From positions 2,046,001-2,110,000 of the forward strand of contig CAXXJE010000002.1 of the NCBI GenBank assembly GCA_963675055.2: a stretch of 64,000 bases of DNA. The letters run 5' to 3'. Below the pieces are notes generated by a model. That model was not told the DNA's origin, searched no databases, and worked only from the letters and a program-made list of their open reading frames with translations. Below, piece by piece: positions 60,460 to 64,000 of the stretch. This DNA is from PGYT01 sp963675055. Its GTDB lineage: Bacteria; Bacteroidota; Ignavibacteria; Ignavibacteriales; Melioribacteraceae. Each line of letters opens with the position of its first letter. Within the stretch, counting starts at the first letter, position 1. A program made the position numbers and the translations under genes.

Positions 60460-61036
60460 GTATATCTCTGATCCATTGTGGTGAGTTGAACGTGTAAGAT
60501 AATCCTGCAGTAATGATAAATAACTTCAAACGTTTGTTTGTGAAAACAGTTAGGAATTCTGGACGCAAATAAATCCTCAGTTCCTCGACTACTTCAGTAT
60601 CATATTGTGCTATCGCTGAAACAGCAAGTTCACTTTCGTTGCTTTCAAATTCAGTCAGATTGTTATCATCGAACAGCATATTATACGAACCAACTTTAAC
60701 CCCGGCATTTAATTGACTAAACCCGAGTAGTCTGATTCCTTTCATCCATGACAAATTTATAAAGAAAGTCTTAAAGTCCGGACGACCTTTTAATTTGCTT
60801 TCGAATATTGAAGCATCGATTCCGATGCCCACAGTTCCAAAATAAAATGGAGTGGAAATAGAAAATGCGGCAGCGTTACCTGATTCCCAGTATTCTTCAA
60901 TATCTCCGCTGGATAAATTATTCGTGTATCCGGCTTCAATGGTAAACTCGGAAAATGCATTGGTTGATTTTTCCTGCGCATGATAATGACCGGTAATTAT
61001 CAATATTACTACAATTGCAAAAAAATAGTTTCTCAT
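60452..61036 (-). CDS. Small outer-membrane barrel-like protein
   Basis: The protein has 194 residues and a signal peptide (1-21) ending HYHAQ. The remainder is mostly alternating beta strands (FTIEAGYTNNLSSGDIEEYW, LGFSQLNAGVKVGSYNML, FIITAGLSYTFN), compatible with an 8-stranded outer-membrane barrel. The acidic loop DDNNLTEFESNESE is unusual for a porin. I do not recognise a family. It is the first gene of the four-gene operon with a TonB-plug receptor, an unknown protein and the FnIII protein. Its upstream gap is shared divergently with dxr. Confidence 0.65.
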   Translation of the reverse strand: MRNYFFAIVVILIITGHYHAQEKSTNAFSEFTIEAGYTNNLSSGDIEEYWESGNAAAFSISTPFYFGTVGIGIDASIFESKLKGRPDFKTFFINLSWMKGIRLLGFSQLNAGVKVGSYNMLFDDNNLTEFESNESELAVSAIAQYDTEVVEELRIYLRPEFLTVFTNKRLKLFIITAGLSYTFNSPQWIRDILE

Positions 61037-61253
61037 ATTTCTTTAGTGTTTAATGCCCGGCGTTAAATTTGCCCTAAGATGAAGCATGGAATAATTTAAA
61101 TGAAACGTTTGTAAAATACTAAACTAAAACTTGTGAATTAAATTTTAAATAGTGATTCGGTGTTATAGGTCACTAAACTATTTTATGTTTAGAGATTACA
61201 GGGTCATTTGTTATTTTTGTCTGAAGATATAATGGGAATAACTTAAGATTTTA

Positions 61254-62393
61254 ATGAAAGAAGTATTACTGCTCGGTTCAACAGGTTCCATAGGTATAAG
61301 TACTCTTGATGTTATCAGGGAGCACTGTGATTTATTTAAAGTCTCCGGGATCTCCGCGAATACGAATATTGAACTGCTGTTAAATCAAGCCGAGGAATTT
61401 AACCCGTCTGTTGTTGTTATCAGAGATAAGCATGCCGCAAATGAATTCAGGACCAGATATTCCGGTGAAGCTGAGATTCTTGAAGGTGATGACGGTCTGC
61501 TGGAAGCGACTCAAAAACTTGACTATAATATTTTCCTTAATGCACTTGTCGGATTTGCAGGACTTGCCCCGACAATCGAGGCTATTAAACGTAAAAAGAG
61601 AATTGCACTCGCGAACAAGGAGACTCTTGTAGTTGCCGGGGAGCTAATAAACAATCTTGTTGAGGAGTTCGAACCGGAATTACTTCCCGTCGATTCGGAG
61701 CACAGCGCGATATTTCAGTGCCTTACAGGAGAGGATAGTTCTGAAATACATAAACTTATTTTAACCGCGTCCGGGGGACCTTTTCGTCACAGTACACTTG
61801 AAGATTTGCAAAAAGTGACCGTTGAAGATGCTTTGAATCATCCTAATTGGGATATGGGAAATAAAATTACTATTGATTCGGCCACTATGATGAATAAAGG
61901 TCTTGAGGTAATTGAAGCTCGCTGGCTCTTTAGGCTGCCGAAAGAAAAGATTGACGTCGTGATTCATCCCCAATCCATAGTCCATTCAATGGTTGAATTC
62001 GTTGACGGTTCCATAAAAGCTCAAATGAGCGTTCCTGACATGAAATTGCCCATTGTATACGCACTTTCTTATCCGAAAAGACTTGCAAATAGCTTTACTG
62101 AGACCAATTTTACAAAAATCGGGGAGTTGACGTTTTTTGAGCCCGATTTTCGTAAGTTTGAATGCCTGAAACTGGCTTTTGACGTAATGGATACCGGCGG
62201 AACTGCTCCATGTATTCTAAATGCCGCAAATGAAGTTGCTGTAAGTCGTTTCTTGCGGAAGGAAATCTCTTTTCTTGATATCCCGGGGATAATTAAAAAA
62301 TCCCTGGATAAAATTGAAAACAAGTCGAATCCCGATCTTGAAACCATATTCGATTGTGATCGTATAACGAGGGAGATTTCCAAAACTTTTTAA
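61254..62393 (+). CDS. dxr: 1-deoxy-D-xylulose-5-phosphate reductoisomerase
   Basis: The protein has 379 residues. The NADPH-binding N-terminus is LLGSTGSIGISTLDVIREH. The active-site region includes NKETLVVAGELI, DSEHSAIFQCL, TASGGPFRHS, HPNWDMGNKITIDSATMMNKG and VIHPQSIVHSMVEFVDGSIK, all typical. It converts 1-deoxy-D-xylulose 5-phosphate to 2-C-methyl-D-erythritol 4-phosphate, the committed step of the non-mevalonate isoprenoid pathway. Length is normal. rseP follows after 18 bases, an arrangement found in many bacteria. Confidence 0.95.
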   Translation: MKEVLLLGSTGSIGISTLDVIREHCDLFKVSGISANTNIELLLNQAEEFNPSVVVIRDKHAANEFRTRYSGEAEILEGDDGLLEATQKLDYNIFLNALVGFAGLAPTIEAIKRKKRIALANKETLVVAGELINNLVEEFEPELLPVDSEHSAIFQCLTGEDSSEIHKLILTASGGPFRHSTLEDLQKVTVEDALNHPNWDMGNKITIDSATMMNKGLEVIEARWLFRLPKEKIDVVIHPQSIVHSMVEFVDGSIKAQMSVPDMKLPIVYALSYPKRLANSFTETNFTKIGELTFFEPDFRKFECLKLAFDVMDTGGTAPCILNAANEVAVSRFLRKEISFLDIPGIIKKSLDKIENKSNPDLETIFDCDRITREISKTF

Positions 62394-62411
62394 TAACTAT
62401 TTAAGACGATT

Positions 62412-63767
62412 ATGAATTATATCATATATTTTATTATTACGATAGCAGTACTTGTCTTTATCCACGAGCTAGGACACTTTTTAGCGGCTAAGATTTGCAG
62501 AATGCGTACGGATGTGTTTGCCATCGGATTCGGTAAGAGATTGTTCGGCTGGAACATGGTTAACGGTTTTACTACCGGAGACTTGCCGAAAGATATGGAT
62601 ATGCAGGGACATACTGACTACCGGCTTTCGTTGCTTCCACTCGGTGGATATGTTAAAATTGCCGGAATGATTGACGAAAGTTTTGATAACAGCTTTACTA
62701 AAGAAGAACCGAAACCCTGGGAATTCCGATCTAAACCGACAATTCAGAAACTTTTCGTTATTACCGCAGGCGTTATGATGAACCTTACTCTGGCATTTGT
62801 TGTATTCGCGGGAATTAATTTTTACCAGGGTAAACAGGTATTTAAAACGACTACTCTCGGCGATGTTCAGCAGGGTACTTTCGCGGCTGAAGTGGGATTC
62901 CAATCCGGGGATAAAATCCTCCGGATAAATGATGAGACGCCGACACACTGGGAAGAGGTTTTGAATAATCTCGTTCTCGATGATCTCGGAGGCGATAAAT
63001 TTGTTAAAGTCCAGCGTGGTGATCAGGAGGTTGATTTAAAAATTGACGGAAGCAAAATTGCCGAAGCTGCACAGGAATCATTTTTCCTGCCGCTGGGTAA
63101 TTCGAAACCTATGATATCCCAGGTCATAAAGGATTCCCCCGCACAGGATGCGGGAATTAAAGAATACGATATCTTCCTGAAGTTGGATGGAATTGATCTT
63201 GCCAGCAGCAGCCAGGCTATCGAAATTATCTCGAGTAATAAAGATATCCAAATGCCGCTAGTCCTTTTAAGAGGTGAGGATACAGTTCGTACCGCTGTAA
63301 CTCCGGGAATCGACGGCAAAATTGGCGTCGCTATAGGAGATGCATATACAGGCGAAATCGATTTCCAGACTTTCGGATTATTCAAATCCATTTCCCTTGG
63401 TATCGATGATATTGTTCAGTATACCGGACTTACATTCAGTTCCATAGGAAGTGTTATAAAAGGTGACATCGAATTCGGATCGGCATTCGGCGGCCCGGTG
63501 CGAATCGCACAGTTTGCCGTAAAGTCCGCAGAGATGGGAATGGTTTCATTCCTCAGGTTTCTTGCTATGTTAAGCCTTACACTGGCAATATTTAATATTC
63601 TCCCTTTCCCGGTTTTAGACGGTGGACACTTTTTTATTATTCTCGTCGAAGGTCTGATAAAAAGGGAATTACCGATTAAGTTTAAAATTGCTATTCAGAA
63701 CGCGGGATTCATTGTACTGTTGTTGTTGATGGTATTTATTATTTATAACGATATTATTAATCTGTAG
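62412..63767 (+). CDS. rseP: Site-2 membrane protease
   Basis: The protein has 451 residues. The metalloprotease motif HELGH (H18, H22) is in the first membrane helix, and the second zinc ligand is in FNILPFPVLDGGHFFII near the C-terminal membrane segment. A PDZ-type region lies between (about 200-330: DAGIKEYDIFLKLDGIDL), plus further helices near 95-125 and 420-450. It cleaves membrane-bound anti-sigma factors or signal-peptide remnants within the bilayer. No anti-sigma factor is adjacent. It is co-directional with dxr. Confidence 0.92.
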   Translation: MNYIIYFIITIAVLVFIHELGHFLAAKICRMRTDVFAIGFGKRLFGWNMVNGFTTGDLPKDMDMQGHTDYRLSLLPLGGYVKIAGMIDESFDNSFTKEEPKPWEFRSKPTIQKLFVITAGVMMNLTLAFVVFAGINFYQGKQVFKTTTLGDVQQGTFAAEVGFQSGDKILRINDETPTHWEEVLNNLVLDDLGGDKFVKVQRGDQEVDLKIDGSKIAEAAQESFFLPLGNSKPMISQVIKDSPAQDAGIKEYDIFLKLDGIDLASSSQAIEIISSNKDIQMPLVLLRGEDTVRTAVTPGIDGKIGVAIGDAYTGEIDFQTFGLFKSISLGIDDIVQYTGLTFSSIGSVIKGDIEFGSAFGGPVRIAQFAVKSAEMGMVSFLRFLAMLSLTLAIFNILPFPVLDGGHFFIILVEGLIKRELPIKFKIAIQNAGFIVLLLLMVFIIYNDIINL

Positions 63768-63826
63768 TAAATTTTATTGTTCCCGCCAGTCGGGGACACT
63801 GCTCTTTGATCAAATGTTAAACGGCT

Positions 63827-63850
63827 GCCGGGTTAACTCCTTATCCCGGC
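63827..63850 (+). terminator. Hairpin after rseP
   Basis: GCCGGG (63827-63832) and CCCGGC (63845-63850) form a 6 bp stem, continued after a T-T mismatch by TAA/TTA around a CTCC loop. It lies 60 bases after the stop codon and lacks a T-tract. Confidence 0.45.
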
Positions 63851-63931
63851 GCTGCAGTGATGATTTAATTACTGCCCCCGTTTAATAATCCATTCTATTT
63901 ATTCACAAACTAATTTATTAATGAGGTATTC

Positions 63932-64000
63932 ATGAGATACGTTATGGTATTTTGTGTCACATTCTATTTTCTATTGATCGCAGATTTGTCTGCCCAAGAC
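63932..64000 (+). CDS. Start of a secreted protein, partial
   Basis: Only the first 23 codons are in the window. An ATG with GAGG 7 bases upstream opens a signal peptide with hydrophobic core VMVFCVTFYFLLIADL and a LSAQ-type cleavage site before D23. Nothing can be said of the mature protein. Confidence 0.6.
   Translation, partial: MRYVMVFCVTFYFLLIADLSAQD

Noticed and set aside
61173..61192. CTAAAC/GTTTAG inverted repeat in the dxr upstream gap
   Set aside because: Short, AT-rich and close to other CTAAA copies; not stronger than chance.
61212..61219. TATTTTTG as a dxr -7 promoter element
   Set aside because: It matches TAnnTTTG but no TTG lies at the needed distance, and such AT-rich matches are frequent.

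Overview
The window is a bacterial chromosome segment with an AT-rich base composition. Four things point to Bacteroidota in the broad sense, most likely Ignavibacteria (Melioribacter/Ignavibacterium relatives). Three secreted proteins end in a type IX secretion C-terminal tag of the NYPNPFNP type. There are SusC-like carboxypeptidase-regulatory TonB receptors. Y_Y_Y/propeller histidine kinases are present. At least two promoters fit the Bacteroidota pattern TTG-N20-TAnnTTTG. No rRNA, tRNA, CRISPR array, insertion sequence or prophage was found.

Layout. 1-5.9 kb: envelope genes (partial Cache/PDC-like sensor plus phosphate-selective-type porin, DinB-like, YHS protein, TonB receptor, GYD protein). 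6.0-10.7 kb: a self-contained operon with a clear promoter and a perfect 9+9 bp operator. It encodes an ABC ATPase, a membrane permease, a YtrA-type GntR repressor and two tandem membrane-anchored GIN/DUF2807-like proteins. 10.9-13.6 kb: a secreted M1 metallopeptidase with an extra amidotransferase-like domain and a T9SS tag. 13.7-18.2 kb: a propeller-Y_Y_Y histidine kinase, a NarL/FixJ regulator and a stand-alone receiver, with a cluster of NarL-like heptamers between the last two. 18.3-23.8 kb: a run of hydrolases (decayed C45-like peptidase, decayed and intact class-C beta-lactamase-like enzymes, S41 peptidase with T9SS tag). 24.1-27.7 kb: a symporter-histidine kinase fusion, preceded by a region of nested hairpins.

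27.7-32.0 kb, minus strand: polysaccharide deacetylase plus methyltransferase, two GNAT acetyltransferases behind a long structured leader, and a GH16 lipoprotein. 32.1-38.0 kb, minus strand: pyruvate dehydrogenase E1-E2-E3. 38.3-41.7 kb, minus strand: mfd. 41.9-45.4 kb: LonB-like protease and an AmrS-like radical SAM enzyme. 45.4-47.6 kb: small secreted protein, membrane protein and histidine kinase. 47.7-51.1 kb, minus strand: nucleotidyltransferase, metK and ahcY (activated methyl cycle). 51.2-53.9 kb: nitronate monooxygenase-like enzyme, a monoheme cytochrome-barrel fusion and a small membrane protein. 53.9-61.0 kb, minus strand: a four-gene surface operon (small barrel, TonB-plug receptor, unknown secreted protein, giant FnIII/T9SS protein). 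61.2-63.8 kb: dxr and rseP, then the first 23 codons of another secreted protein.

The most original parts are the GntR/ABC/GIN operon with its operator, the four-gene FnIII/TonB-plug surface operon, the cytochrome-barrel fusion, and two non-coding regions (23.87-23.94 kb and 30.79-31.01 kb) that fold well on paper and match no RNA family I recognise. Functional statements rest on motif recognition by eye. No database search was run.
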